Shown here in pieces: positions 23,346 to 34,083 of a DNA stretch of 64,000 nucleotides. The stretch lies in assembly GCA_015179025.1 (NCBI GenBank), contig WHUX01000084.1:1-64000 (forward strand). The letters run 5' to 3'. The position numbers and the translations under genes were made by a program. The notes below the pieces were generated by a model. That model was not told where the DNA came from and searched no databases. It was given only the letters and a program-made list of their open reading frames with translations. This DNA is from Terfezia claveryi. Taxonomy: Eukaryota > Ascomycota > Pezizomycetes > Pezizales > Pezizaceae. Position 1 is the stretch's first letter. Every line of letters starts with the position of its first letter.

Positions 23346-24266
23346 TCGCCCGGGATGGGATCTATATTTTATTTTTTTATATTGTAACTTCATACTGTAT
23401 ATCCAGTCCGCCAGCATGAGGTACAGCACAGCTCAGAGTTCGGCAGTCATCAGTTATAAAATCCAGAATACAGACCTCACCTAGCTAATCTGCAAGTTGG
23501 CGAAAGCATGGGTACATGCCGTTGCCATCATGTTTGTATGAGAGATCTACACAATACGGAACTGGTTCAGATCTCTTTGGATATCAGAGGTATATGTATT
23601 CTCGTAATAATTCCAGAGGCAGAATTTCCTCCTGCTTCCTTTAATCATTTATGATTTTTCACAGGCGGGTTCAGGTTGAGGCGGGACATCAATGGCCTAG
23701 AACTATACATATATTGTATCTCACATATGGAAATGCTGAAGAGCAAGAGAATTTATACTGCAGTCGAACCTCTGACTTTGCATCCGGTATAAGCGCATAT
23801 CCTCTGATAACGCATAGCAAGCTCCTGACGAGTTTTTTTGTTAGTAAAAATGACATACTAAGGGGCTAAAAACCGCATAACTGTAACATTGCATGCATAC
23901 TTGTTGGCGCCTTCCCAAAATTCAGATTAGTGTGTACAGGCACTCCGAGATCGCATAGCAGGTATGAGTTCAGCCGAAAACGTCGGATATTCTACCCTGG
24001 TCAACAGCAACTAACACGGGTATTCGGATTCAGTGTTGTAGCTTAAAGAGCAGAAGTCCCACATCTTGTCTTTTACTTTCTTCTCTTCCCATAGGCAGCG
24101 CATAATGGCATCTGTACCATATATACCAACTTCCGATCCGCCAGATGACACTAACCTGCAAAATTCCTCCAACCCTCCCGATGACTCTGAACCACGCCCA
24201 TTGATTACTCGCACCGAGGTTAGTCATGCACTTGAAGTTCTAATTGTATATTATTCAGACCGCACC
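23346..24266. other. Intergenic stretch
   Basis: I see no gene. The short frames at 24011-24287 are overlapping shadows without motifs. Confidence 0.4.
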
Positions 24267-24466
24267 CAGTACCGCATCCACTGGTGAATAACGATCCTTG
24301 TCAGTAGTCTGGTTGTTTAAAGACATAGGTAGCATTAGTGCACTTTCTCAATAAACTGGGAACCGTTATACCGTACCATTGCGCTTGGATATCACCTTTA
24401 CTGTATAAGCTCGACCCTTGTCTTTAAACTGACAAGGATCGTTATTCACCAGTGGATGCGGTACTG
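24267..24466 (-). mobile_element. MITE copy A (39-bp terminal inverted repeats)
   Basis: The 200-bp element starts CAGTACCGCATCCACTGG and ends with its exact reverse complement; the inverted repeats extend 39 bp (to 24305 and from 24428). Its internal sequence (GTGATATCC, GTTTAAAGACA) is shared, in opposite orientation, with copies at 28567 and 30938. No transposase is present and no clear target duplication is seen. Confidence 0.8.
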
Positions 24467-25098
24467 CAGCATTACCAGAAACATGAGCCTTAATTGAGTC
24501 TATTACTACTCTAACCAACCGCATGGCAGACCTCAATATGAAACGCAAGCAGCAATCACACCTCGAGAAGTGGCTTAGATCCGATTAAAGTGGGTGGGAA
24601 CGGGTCGGAATATCATGTATTTAGTCGGGATATCATGTATTTAGTCGTGTGTCATGTATTTAGTTTAATATCAGCTCTTTTTCTACATTTTCGGGGTACC
24701 GCATAAACCTGTCTTACTGCATCAAAAGTGCTCTGACGGATGTCATGCAGTAAGAGAGGTTCGACTGTGCTGGATTCCACCCACCATAACCACAGAGAAT
24801 GATTAATCTGCGAGTGCAAATGTGTCCAGTTTCAATTTACATGTTCGCCATCAACCATTTGCAGAGTGCACATGGTAAACAATTCTAGAATCACATGAGG
24901 TGGATCTTGTCACACTAGTGTAATCACGAGTGTATTATAATTATGATGAAACCAAGCATCCACCGTTCAAGCCTCTCCAACCCTGCATTGAATTAATAAC
25001 AAGTTAATACGAGTTCATGGTATCCGAAGAGATCAACTCACTAGCAAATCGCAAGCGGGAAATTGTATAACATAACCCACATCGGGACTTTGGCGTCG
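24467..25098. other. Intergenic; tandem ATCATGTATTTAGT motif; start of duplicated block
   Basis: Around 24612-24663 the motif ATCATGTATTTAGTC is repeated about three times. From about 24973 the sequence matches 31404 onward (duplicated block with the secreted-protein gene). Confidence 0.5.
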
Positions 25099-25523
25099 CT
25101 AATGGATAGGATTAGGTGTTTCCAGACTCGCCTCGGTCCCCAGCCCTTCGAATTCCCCGGCTATTACCCCGTTCATTTCCAACGAGCCAGACCCCACGGG
25201 AGTATCCAGTTCCCCCTCGGTCTAGGCTCCTCATCAAATTAGTATGCTATGGCTTGAGATGCTCAGTGTCATATTACCTGAGGAGCTCGCGCCTCCAAGT
25301 AAGGTATAGGAGCAGCGAGAGAGGATGCAGCGAAGCAAAGGAAGATGGACGTGGTGGTAATAGATATAATTTTCATCTTCACAATGCAGGAGGTTCACAG
25401 GGAGAATGAGTTGAGGTTGGTTCGGAAGGTGAGGAAAACGTGAAAGCTGCTCAATGTGCGGAGGTTGTGCAAGTGGAGGAAAAGAAGTGGGAGAGGGAAG
25501 GTCAAAGTGGTCTTCTTATACCC
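24973..25523. repeat. Duplicated block 1 (about 550 bp)
   Basis: Direct-orientation duplicate of 31404-31954, alignable end to end from CCTCTCCAAC to the TCTTCTTATACCC motif, with many transition differences. The block contains the complete small secreted-protein gene plus about 150 bp of upstream sequence and its 3' flank, so it is a gene duplication rather than a transposon. Confidence 0.85.
25099..25376 (-). CDS. Small secreted protein SSP1 (73 aa), two exons
   Basis: The exons are 25376-25278 and 25221-25099 (minus). The 56-nt intron has donor GTAATA, branch ATACTAAT and acceptor CCTAG. The protein starts with a clear signal peptide (MKIISITTTSIFLCFAASS, then LAAP; cleavage about residue 20-22). 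The mature part is short, acidic, Gly-rich and Cys-free (TEGELDTPVGSGSLEMNGV, GEFEGLGTEASLETPNPIH). A TATAAG motif lies about 145 bp upstream of the ATG in both copies. The paralogue at 31551-31807 keeps intron length, phase and frame. This is an effector-like or peptide-precursor-like protein by architecture only; no family recognised. Confidence 0.65.
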
Positions 25524-27172
25524 TCTAGCGCCTACCGTATTTTCTGGTTCTTTATGATCCGGCGCTACTGCAGCTAAAAGGGTTGGAACATGGGATGAGG
25601 TGAACTCATGTTGATGTGGAAATAGGTATATGCGCACCCAACGGGTGCGGTACATACCTATACGTGTGGGTATTCACAGGTTGGTGACAACAAGTACGTT
25701 CTGCCAGATAGTCTCACTTCGGCCAGCTTTTCCTTAAGCGTCCCCTCCAGGGTTTGTCTGTTTAATACAGTCCACCCTTGCTATACCGGACTGTACTTCA
25801 CAGATTTGGAAACCGTATTGATGTGGGTGCTGAGACAGGAGATGAGAATATGTGTTGACTTTGTCGTCCGTACGTAGCTAGCTGAATGTATATAACGTAG
25901 TTGACGGAGCCTGCTAGCCACTCGTACACGTAGTCTCGATCCGTAAACCAGACTACGTACACGGACAACTCAAGTTGACAATTTTAGGCTTAGTGCCCCT
26001 TATCGGCTCGCTTCCCAGGCAGGCTTGCTACCCCGTCGACAACACTACGTTAAGTCTCTATATGAGAAGACGACCTCGTTCCCATCCTTGTAGCTGCAGT
26101 AGCGCCAGGTCATAAAGAACATGATAAGAATCTTATTCTGGCTGAATACATGTAACTAAGTATGGAAGGTTGCCCTCTACTTACCTACCCTGGCCGAACA
26201 ACCTGCTAACAAGTGAATATATACTACAGAGAGCTCAACTAAGGGAGTGCTAGGTTATGCTGAAATGAGAGACATCTACCTCTGAAAAATAAGTAATTCC
26301 GAGAATTCTTATTCAATTAACCAAATCCCCTCCACCTATACCCCACCTCCCTCCGACGATACCTCCTGGCATCCTCAACCACCATGGTCATGATCAGCAA
26401 AAATTTTCTTACGTTGCAACGCACCACCGGGCGCTACGGTACAAAGCCATGCTACTGTATCTATAGGTACTAGCCATTGCCCGTTAGAGATAATTGGCCG
26501 TGGGCATAAGTGTACCTACATACCTGGTCGGGTTGGGAATGGGACCGCCGCATGACATTTTAGGTCGAATCGGCATATAGACTTCTTTTAAAAGAAAAAA
26601 AAGAAAGAAAGAAAAAAAAGAAAAGAAAAAGCGTTGCCAACTCTAAACTCTTCAATTCCTTTTCACGTGCGTTACCAACCTCTCATATTTCCTCGCAACC
26701 TCGTTCCCAACCCGACCGCTGTTTTCTTCCCTTATCAGGAAAAATTAATCTGTGTCTAGACGTATCCATAATTTACTCGCCATGCGTCCAATGACTGCGT
26801 ACCCTATATACATCCTTAGAACCCTTCAGTTACGCGCTCACTAATACAACCTAGGTACAGTATGCTGATCACCACAATCCCAAGCAAAATCAAACCCACA
26901 GAAATGCTACCCATGTTTACATTTACCGCATACAGCTATTTCCTCGACTGCACTAGATTGTGCCAACACCCTGGAGGAGCTCTGACGCCGTGGGCTTGTC
27001 TTAAGACAGCGCAAGCTGGTTCTAAGACAGATGAGCTGTTGATAACGATCCGACATTATTATTAGGTAGCATGGGGATCCCCTAGGTACTTCCCAAGTGT
27101 GGCACCAGGGACTTTGAGAATTTTTCTTATCATTCTCCCCAAGGCACACCTGTAACGCCGGCACTGATTTCT
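25524..27172. other. Intergenic stretch with polypurine tract
   Basis: No gene is recognised. It includes repeated TACGTAG-type words (25870-25990) and a micro-retroposon-like sequence with an A/G tail (26545-26632, listed separately). Confidence 0.4.
26545..26632 (+). mobile_element. Micro-retroposon copy with A/G-rich tail
   Basis: The body CGCATGACATT..GTCGAATCGGCATATAGACT closely matches the element at 36131-36188 and is followed by a long AAAAG/AAAAAG tail (about 26588-26632). I found no clear target duplication for this copy. Confidence 0.5.
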
Positions 27173-28440
27173 ATGCTATTTGCACGAACTGAGGTTATTT
27201 GGACGGTGGATTTCAGGCCTAATGGGGTTGTCAAATCCCAACCTGGTTCATGCACAAGGTCCGAAATTGTCACAACTTGGCACTTGGCAACCACTCTCAT
27301 TGGCCAATTCAACGGTGGCGTAATTTCAAGTTCAAGTTCAAGTTCGTCGAACCAGACAAAATCGTCTGGTTTCTTGGTTTCTGGCCTAGGAACCTGGTTC
27401 ATCGCACATACATACACAACGCACAACACAAGGCACAACCCAACGCACAACACAACTAGCAGTTACATGGCGAATACATCGACTGGGAATACCCCCCGAC
27501 CATGGATGAGAGAGGAGGTTGAGCGACTTATTGGCTGGATGGAAGAGAATCAGGAGCTATTGCGAGGGAAGCAGGTTGTATGGCACAAGGATATTACGGT
27601 GAAAAGGATCTCAGAAAAAATGGGCAATATAAAGAAGGCTTGGAAGGATGCGAAAGCTATGCAAGCCCGTTCAGGATGGGGAATCAAATCAGAGGAGAAT
27701 GAGGAGTCTATCAATGAGATATTGGAGTGGAGATGCCCTTTCTTCTGGCGTTTGGAGGGGTTATAGGGATCCCGTCCCAATGTATCTGTTGTTCTGCAGA
27801 CGGAATCTATAGCACCTGAATTACCCCCCGAGCCTGCAATAAAAATACCCGCGGAAGAAATATCACAAAGACCTATGGAGGTAGCATGTTGCGCTCTTTC
27901 TGACGTTCGCGCGGCATGTGTGTGATGTTGATGGTGGTGTAGGATGATATGATGTATGTAAATGAGCATGTATTCTCTAAGTCTAGGTCGCCCGGCATAT
28001 TTGCCAAGCCCGACATACCTGACTAAGCTATCTCTATGCACGTATGCAGCAAGTATGCAGCTATGTGGTAACTAGTACCACAGTTTACGAGGGGCTTGTG
28101 CCAACCAGACTACTAGTTTATGAACATGAGGTAATCAAATTCCTCGGCCTATTTTAGTTAGCTTGTGGCTTGCACTAAAAATCTGTGCATGAACCAGGTT
28201 GGAATTTGACAACCGCTATTTGCACGCTCGATTCGCAAGGTGTATTCAAGGCTCATTTGCATGCGAATATCTAGGCTAATTTCCATGGTGGATTCCATGC
28301 TTATTTCCGGCGATATCTAGGCTGATTTGTTCAGCGAATTCTAGGTTTGTTCGCACAGTGACACGGGGCCGTTTGGACGGTGATTTCAAGGCTTATTGTA
28401 TGCGGACGTCTGGGCTGATTTGCACGGTGATTTTGGGGAG
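27173..28440 (+). mobile_element. Possible DNA element carrying a Myb/SANT-like ORF
   Basis: About 31 bp at 27226-27256 (GGTTGTCAAAT.CCAACCTGG...) recurs in inverted orientation at 28182-28212. Outside the right copy, 28217-28440 is an imperfect tandem array of 22-24-bp units (theme GATTTGCACGGTGATTCTAGGCT, about nine units), and two related units occur outside the left copy (27178-27222). Inverted ends plus subterminal repeats around a SANT-like ORF suggest a DNA transposon. The outer boundaries are not resolved. Confidence 0.4.
27467..27925 (+). pseudogene. Myb/SANT-like DNA-binding protein, premature stop
   Basis: From the ATG at 27467 the frame reads a tryptophan-spaced helical domain (RPWMREEVERLIGWMEENQE, then NIKKAWKDAKAMQ, then CPFFWRLEGL). 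This matches the fungal Myb/SANT-like proteins often found with transposons. A TAG at 27764-27766 follows, and the same frame continues after it with a plausible GSRPN tail to a TGA at 27923-27925. TGG-to-TAG would explain the stop, a RIP-type change, since Trp-Gly-Ser-Arg-Pro-Asn is the expected continuation from memory of the family. The domain would bind DNA; no catalytic domain is visible. Confidence 0.55.
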
Positions 28441-28566
28441 GCTATGATGGTTGTGTATTTAGCTAGTTTTAGAAAATATCGTGATAATAAAGACATGTTT
28501 GGAAATGCATAAAACTGTGAGAAGGGGCTATTGTGCCTTCTGAAGGTCGCAGCCCGTTGAGTTTTG

Positions 28567-28650
28567 CAGTACCGCATCCACGTCTTTGTCAGTTTTAATG
28601 ACATAGGTCAAGCTTATGCAGTAAAGGTGATATCCGAGCACAATAATACA
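28567..28650 (+). mobile_element. MITE copy B, left half
   Basis: The sequence starts CAGTACCGCATCCACG and continues CTTATGCAGTAAAGGTGATATCCGAG as in copy C, then is interrupted at 28650/28651 by the inverted-repeat element. After that element (30402 onward) CCAGTTTATTGAAAAA matches the next MITE segment in copy A (reverse complement), so the larger element sits inside a MITE-family copy. Confidence 0.6.
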
Positions 28651-30378
28651 GTACCATTCGCAACCTAGTAGTGATCAGCCACTGTCTTAACCCCCCGGCA
28701 GCAACACCCCCAGCCACATCTCATAATATATTATGACTCTACTGATTCCGGCTATATTCACCACTATGGAAGCAAATACGCTCTACAACATGGTTACCCT
28801 CACATCCCGCTATATTCAACTTAATACCCCCATACCACCTCCCCCAGCATGACTCTTGTCATACCCGACCCCCCTCCCCCAAACCCCTCCCAATAGAGCG
28901 ACAAACAGTTAGCTATCATTACAAGCCACTCACTGCTCCAAAAATGAGCTATTTTCAGAATTAGGTATATTTCCATGATTTATGCTATTATAACCCCCAT
29001 ATACCTCAATCCACTGCAATACTCTCTTCCCAAGTATTCTCAGCTACCATCGAAAGGTCTCCAATAGCTCTGAGAGTTCTAATACCTTCCCTTTGGGCTT
29101 CATGGGTTGCTTCCATTTAGAAGGTTTTGTCACCCTCCTCTGGGGCCATTTCAACCCCCTTACAGCAACCAACAGCAACCCCACACTTACGAGTCCAACT
29201 CAGCGTCGACTTAGCTACTCTAAATTTCTCAACCTTAACCTAGCGCTTTGTCTAGTCTCGTACCGTTCTAGTACTATACTTAGTATCCAACCTAGCGTCT
29301 ACTAATGTAATAACCAGACTTAGCATCCAACCTAGTGCCCAACCTAGCGTGCTCTCAACACCTGCTCTGGTACATATTGGTAATGCTTGGGCTGATCTGG
29401 TAGCTATAAAGGGTGTAAAGGGTTTAAAATACCTCGAGAAAGGCTAGCATACTGCCATAGCTAATACGACTACCTGGAGTCCAAAATGGAGGGGTATTGT
29501 AGCTCCAAAGCGATTAGCAACCTTTCCGGGGCGGCTGAGGATACTCTAAAGGAGTGTTGAACTCGGAAGATTGAGGAGGGCATAGATGGGGTAGATTTGG
29601 CTGATTGAATAAAAGCTCTTGGAACTTACTTAGTGTGCTGAGTTAAGATTCTGCAATTTGTAATTTTGCATGCTCCATGCCAACCAAACTAGTACGCTCC
29701 ACCTTCAGCACTAATTTACTATGGATATAGGTAGAGGTCTCCTCGCAGTTTTGGGCCTATTTGTACAATATAAGGCCAATAGAGGGAGTAGAGGCAGGGG
29801 TATTAATGGAGGGTGAAGATTCTTGAAGGGGAGGTATTAGAGCTCCCAAAGCTATTGGAGACCTTTTGGTAGGGGCTGAGAATGCTTGGGAAGAGAGTAT
29901 TGCAGCGGATTAAGGTATATAGGGGTTATAATAGCATAAATCATAGAAATATACCTAATTCTGAAAATAGCTCATTTTTGGAGCGGTGAGCAGCTTATAA
30001 TGATAGCTAACTATTTGCATATATTGTTGCTTGCTGCCTTAGAAGCTATTTAATCATGAATATAGATGTTAGATAAAGGGCCCTCTTGTAGTTATGAGTT
30101 CACCCGCATGATACTGGCCCTATTGGGGGAGGTTTGGAGGGAGGGGTCGGGTATGACAACGGTCATGCTGGGGGAGGTGGTATAGGGATATTGAGTTGAA
30201 TATGGCAGGATGTGAGGGTAACCATATTGTAAAGTATATTTGCTTCCATAGTTATGAATATAGCTAGAATCAGCAGAGTCATAATATATTACGAGATGTG
30301 GCTGGGGGTGTTGCTACTGGGGGGTTGCAGGGATGGTCATAAGACAGTAGCTGATTACTACTAGGTTGCGAATGGTAC
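28651..30378. mobile_element. Long inverted-repeat element (1.7 kb)
   Basis: The left arm (about 28651-29098) and right arm (about 29838-30378) are reverse complements through several hundred bp, both ending GTACCATTCGCAACCTAG at the outer edge. Shared blocks include AGCAACACCCCCAGCCACATCTC, TATACCACCTCCCCCAGCATG and TGAGCTATTTTCAGAATTAG in order. The right arm has an extra segment of about 130 bp. The centre (29100-29837) is AT-rich with no convincing ORF and contains a third related block (29478-29560). This resembles a foldback/long-TIR DNA transposon or two head-to-head copies; no transposase is present. Confidence 0.7.
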
Positions 30379-30937
30379 CATGCAAACTGAGCTAGGTACA
30401 ATGGTCCAGTTTATTGAAAAAGGACACCACCACATCCTCAGCCGCAACAATATATTTAAGCTCTTTATTGGAATCCAACTCTTTTTCCCATGGCCCCACC
30501 ACAAGATTAGGTAGCTATCGTACATGCAGTTGATAGTCATCATTACCAGTCGGACAAAGGGAAATACCAGTCTACTTAAATGCCTTGATAATTATATCTT
30601 GCTTATGTTTATGAAGTAACAAGGCAGCTGCCACTGCATGTGTAATTACAATTCGGCGATGTCCAATGCTAGTATCTTCATTTGCCAATGTTCTTCCAGA
30701 ATAAAACACCTATTTTTGGGCTTCAATAGTCACTTAAATTTGGGGGGTGGGGGAGTATCCTAGCGTCCTCAAGGTGTGTTTCAGTCCCTCATAGTAACCA
30801 TGTGTTCATGATTAACCCAGCGTATTGTGAGTGTACAATATATTACTATCGGTATCTGGCACCCAGTGATCATGTATTGTCCTAGCGGTTACACTCTCCA
30901 ACATGTATAGCTGCTCTCGCCTCCAACTCATAAGCTC
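30379..30937. other. Intergenic stretch following inverted-repeat element
   Basis: The first 60 bp continues the interrupted MITE-family copy B. On the minus strand near 30483-30398 a short frame (LDSNKELKYIVAAEDVVVSF, then FNKLDH) might be a transposase C-terminus, but it is too short to classify. Confidence 0.35.
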
Positions 30938-31121
30938 TACTGCATCCACTGGCGAACAACGATCTTTGTCAGTTTAAAGACATAGGCCGAGCTTATGCAG
31001 TAAAGGTGATATCCGAGTGCAAAACAGGTAGTGGTAACATGCTCACTGACTTGCTAATAATGATGTCTTCAGCGAAAGTCAGAGAACTGACAAGGATCAT
31101 TATTCGCCAGTGGATGCAGTA
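30938..31121 (+). mobile_element. MITE copy C
   Basis: The 184-bp element has inverted ends TACTGCATCCACTGGCGAA...TTCGCCAGTGGATGCAGTA. Its internal sequence (TTTAAAGACATAGG, GCTTATGCAGTAAAGG, GATATCC) is shared with copies A and B. It is non-coding. Confidence 0.8.
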
Positions 31122-31403
31122 CTAGTATTTAAATCAGTATTCAACCTACAGATTCTTACTAAACTACTTCCCCAGTAACTATCCAACATATTAACTAACC
31201 CAAAGCCAAACCCATACCTAGCCTACCTAGTATCTATGCTAGAATAAACCCAGTGTATAATCTAGGTAGTATTGAACCCAGATTGAACCTATATTGAAAC
31301 TAGTATCTAGTGTAGTCTAAAGTATTAGGCCATAAGATAGTATCTAATGTATTCTCCTATATATATCTAATCATTACTATTGCACATTCCTATTCCATTC
31401 TAG
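31122..31403. other. Intergenic, repeats of CTAGTATCTA type
   Basis: The stretch is low-complexity and TA-rich with repeated AACCCAG/CTAGTATCTA words. No gene is seen. Confidence 0.5.
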
Positions 31404-31954
31404 GCCCCTCCAACTATGCATTGAACTAATATAAACATGAAGTTAATATGCATTCATTGCTATAGGAGAGATTAACTTACCAGCAAATTGCAAGCGGGAA
31501 ATTGTATAACATAACCTACATCAGGACTTTGGTGTCGCTAATGGATAGGATTAGATTCTTCCAGTCTCCAGAGGCCCTTCGACTTCCCCGACTATTACTG
31601 CGTTCACTCCGAATGAGGCAGACCTCATGATAGTATCCAGTTCCCCCTCAGTCTAGGCTTCTCACCAAATTAGTATTCTATATCTTAAGGTGGTCAGTAT
31701 TATATTACCGGAGGAGCTCGCGCTACCAAGTGAGGTATAGGAGTAGCAAAAGAGGATGCAGCAAAGAAAATGAAGATGGACGTGGCAGTAATAGATCGGA
31801 TTTTCATCTCAAAATGTAGGAGGTTTACTGAGAAAATAAGTGGACTCTAGTTCAGAAGACGATTGAAACCTGAAAGCTACTCAAAATGTGGAGGTTGTGC
31901 CAGTGGAGGAAAGAAGTGGAAGTAGAAAGTTCAAAGAGGTCTTCTTATACCCAC
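31404..31954. repeat. Duplicated block 2 (about 550 bp)
   Basis: Direct duplicate of 24973-25523. Differences are mainly C/T and G/A, with this copy the more AT-rich, compatible with mild RIP or age. Confidence 0.85.
31551..31807 (-). CDS. Small secreted protein SSP2 (66 aa), two exons
   Basis: The exons are 31807-31709 and 31652-31551 (minus). The intron is 56 nt, the same length, phase, donor (GTAATA), branch (ATACTAAT) and acceptor (CCTAG) as SSP1. The signal peptide MKIRSITATSIFIFFAASS is followed by a mature region TEGELDTIMRSASFGVNAV...GEVEGPLETGRI. An indel near the end shifts it to an earlier stop than SSP1. Both exons remain open despite many substitutions, which favours (but does not prove) maintenance of function. 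Mature region short, acidic, Cys-free; family unknown. Confidence 0.6.
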
Positions 31955-32698
31955 AATACAAGGCCATGGTCATTTGCAGCCATTCCAATGCAGGCCTATC
32001 AATCTTACAGATAGATAACGACCATGTGCAACAAATTAGACACATTTTAATTCAGTGGTTTATTTGTGTAGGAACTTAACTACTTAGTTACTAAGTGCTT
32101 TTGCTTACGAACTCCTGCTAATTATTCTAAGCCCTCTGCTATCAAGTGCCGCAAGCTTTCCATCTCATTAAGAATCCGCATACTCCATAATCATATCGAT
32201 AATTTCCCTTGCTTCGAGGGATAAGTACAAGTATGATACCTATGAAATTAAATTTCTTGTTAGTTTATACCAAAGCTTGCACCAATCTATATACATGACT
32301 TTGTGCCTTGGATACCAATTGAACAAATATATACGTCATACAGAATCACTAGATTCGAGAAACAAGCAATACGCCTTAGATTAATATCTTCTTACCTATC
32401 ATATCTCTGAGGATTTCAGGCCGGGCCAATAGGAGGTGCCCTCCTCAACCAAACCATTGTGGTTAGTTGGCTGTGAGAATGTCAGGAGCAAGTGAATGAG
32501 GGTGCATGTGAAGACCATAGATAATCCTTTCTATGCTGATTCGAGGGCAAAGTTTGTGGCGAATAGAATTAATGGAAGGATATATTTGAACGTTTCGCTT
32601 ATAAGATACCCAGTTTCTGAATAATTCTCTGTGTTAGTCTGGCTTGCACTAGCCCCTTGCAATCTGTCTATCAAGAGTACAGAGCAAGTGAAGTTTAG
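31955..32698. other. Intergenic stretch
   Basis: I see no gene or clear repeat until the target-site duplication at 32699. Confidence 0.4.
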
Positions 32699-32703
32699 CT
32701 TAT

Positions 32704-33000
32704 TGTTACGGCTGAGATTATGCAGACCGGGCTGACAACCACCCGATGGTGGGTGGCCTGAAGTCAACCCCGCTTTCCTATATATATGCCCACTTCTTGT
32801 ATCTAGTTATTGCTCTCTAAGACTCGAGCGAAGTCTTGTATCGCTGGGTTACTTTACTTTATCGAATGAATCAGTCTATATTCTTCGCTATATGCTCCGT
32901 GTAGCCCAGTTAGGCCCGAGACCAGTGATTATGCCTTCGCAGGCTCCAAATATATCGATATGCCGACAGATATCTCCATATCGCTGGCTCGCCCCTAACA
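32704..33000 (+). repeat. 5' LTR of TRIM-like element
   Basis: 297 bp, TG...CA, identical to 34084-34380. Short open frames inside (MTSGHPPSGG on the minus strand) occur in both LTRs and are not genes. Confidence 0.95.
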
Positions 33001-33228
33001 TTACTTCGCTAGATCAAAGGGACCGGTGAATTCTGGGTCAAATCACCCCTCCCTCGCTACCTACACTGTCGATCCCCCAAGGGCGGAACGGATTATTAGC
33101 TAATATGAGCGACGTCGGAAATAATTCTTTCCCCCTCCTATATGTGTTCTAAATGACCTACTAATCCTATATTGAGATCTCCGGATCTGCTAAGTCTTAG
33201 ATCTCGAGCGACATGCTCCTAGCCAGGC

Positions 33229-33385
33229 TTCTAAGGCCCCGAACGAGCCTATAAGGCCCCGAATGAGCCTATAAGGCCCCGAACGAGCTCAAAGCTCAAA
33301 AGCCCCGTCCGAGCTCAAAGCTCAAAAACCCCCGATCGAGCTCATAAGCTCAAAAACCCCGATCGAGCTCATAAGCTCAAAGACC
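33229..33385. repeat. Minisatellite in TRIM-like internal region
   Basis: There are three 20-bp units (GGCCCCGAACGAGCCTATAA type), grading into four 26-30-bp units (AACCCCGATCGAGCTCATAAGCTCAA type). Confidence 0.85.
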
Positions 33386-33743
33386 CCTGCCCTGGGAAAA
33401 GACCCAAGCTAGCGCTGCGAGCGCTTAAGACCCGAACGAGCACCACGAGCGTGCAAATGAGCAAGACCCCCCCTTGCAGTGGCAAGTCGGGTTGGATAGC
33501 TGGGAAAGCATGCATTGAACCTTTTCCTGTGACGTTGGCTTTTTCCCACAGGGTTTTGCCACGCAGAGGTTTTTAACGGCAATGACATGTGGGATACCCC
33601 CCCCTATCAAGATTACCCCGGATCTACGATCCATATATATGTTGCACCTCATGTTGAGATTGTTTAAGCACTGGCATGACGCCACCAAGTTTGAGAGAAT
33701 ACCCCCTTCCTTCTGAACTACCCTACCCTATAGGTGGCCGTGC

Positions 33744-33965
33744 CACCAGAGTCGCAATATCGTTGAGGGGCCCATGTCCAAAGATGCTTAAGAGCGGACA
33801 TAGGGTTAAGACCAACAATACGTGAGCACCAGAGTCGCAATATCGTTGAGGGGCCCATGTCCAAAGATGCTTAAGAGCGGACATAGGGTTAAGACCAACA
33901 ATACGTGAGCACCAGATACGCAATACAGTTGAGGCGCCTATGTTCCGGTTAGGCCGAAAGACCAA
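33744..33965. repeat. 83-bp tandem repeat in TRIM-like internal region
   Basis: There are two identical 83-bp units (33744-33826, 33827-33909) starting CACCAGAGTCGCAATATCG and a shortened, diverged third (33910 to about 33965). Confidence 0.95.
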
Positions 33966-34083
33966 CATACTTGAGCAAAGAGATATGCAATACCGTTGGG
34001 GTTCCTACCTCCGCACGGAGTAGGGTGAAATAAGGGTTGGTGAAGTTGGTCGGTCGGGACGCCCTCTAGCAGAGGGGGAGTAC

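Noticed and set aside
33229..33385. Possible CRISPR-like array (regular short repeats)
   Set aside because: The units are adjacent without unique spacers and their length drifts; this is a minisatellite inside a retroelement of a eukaryote.
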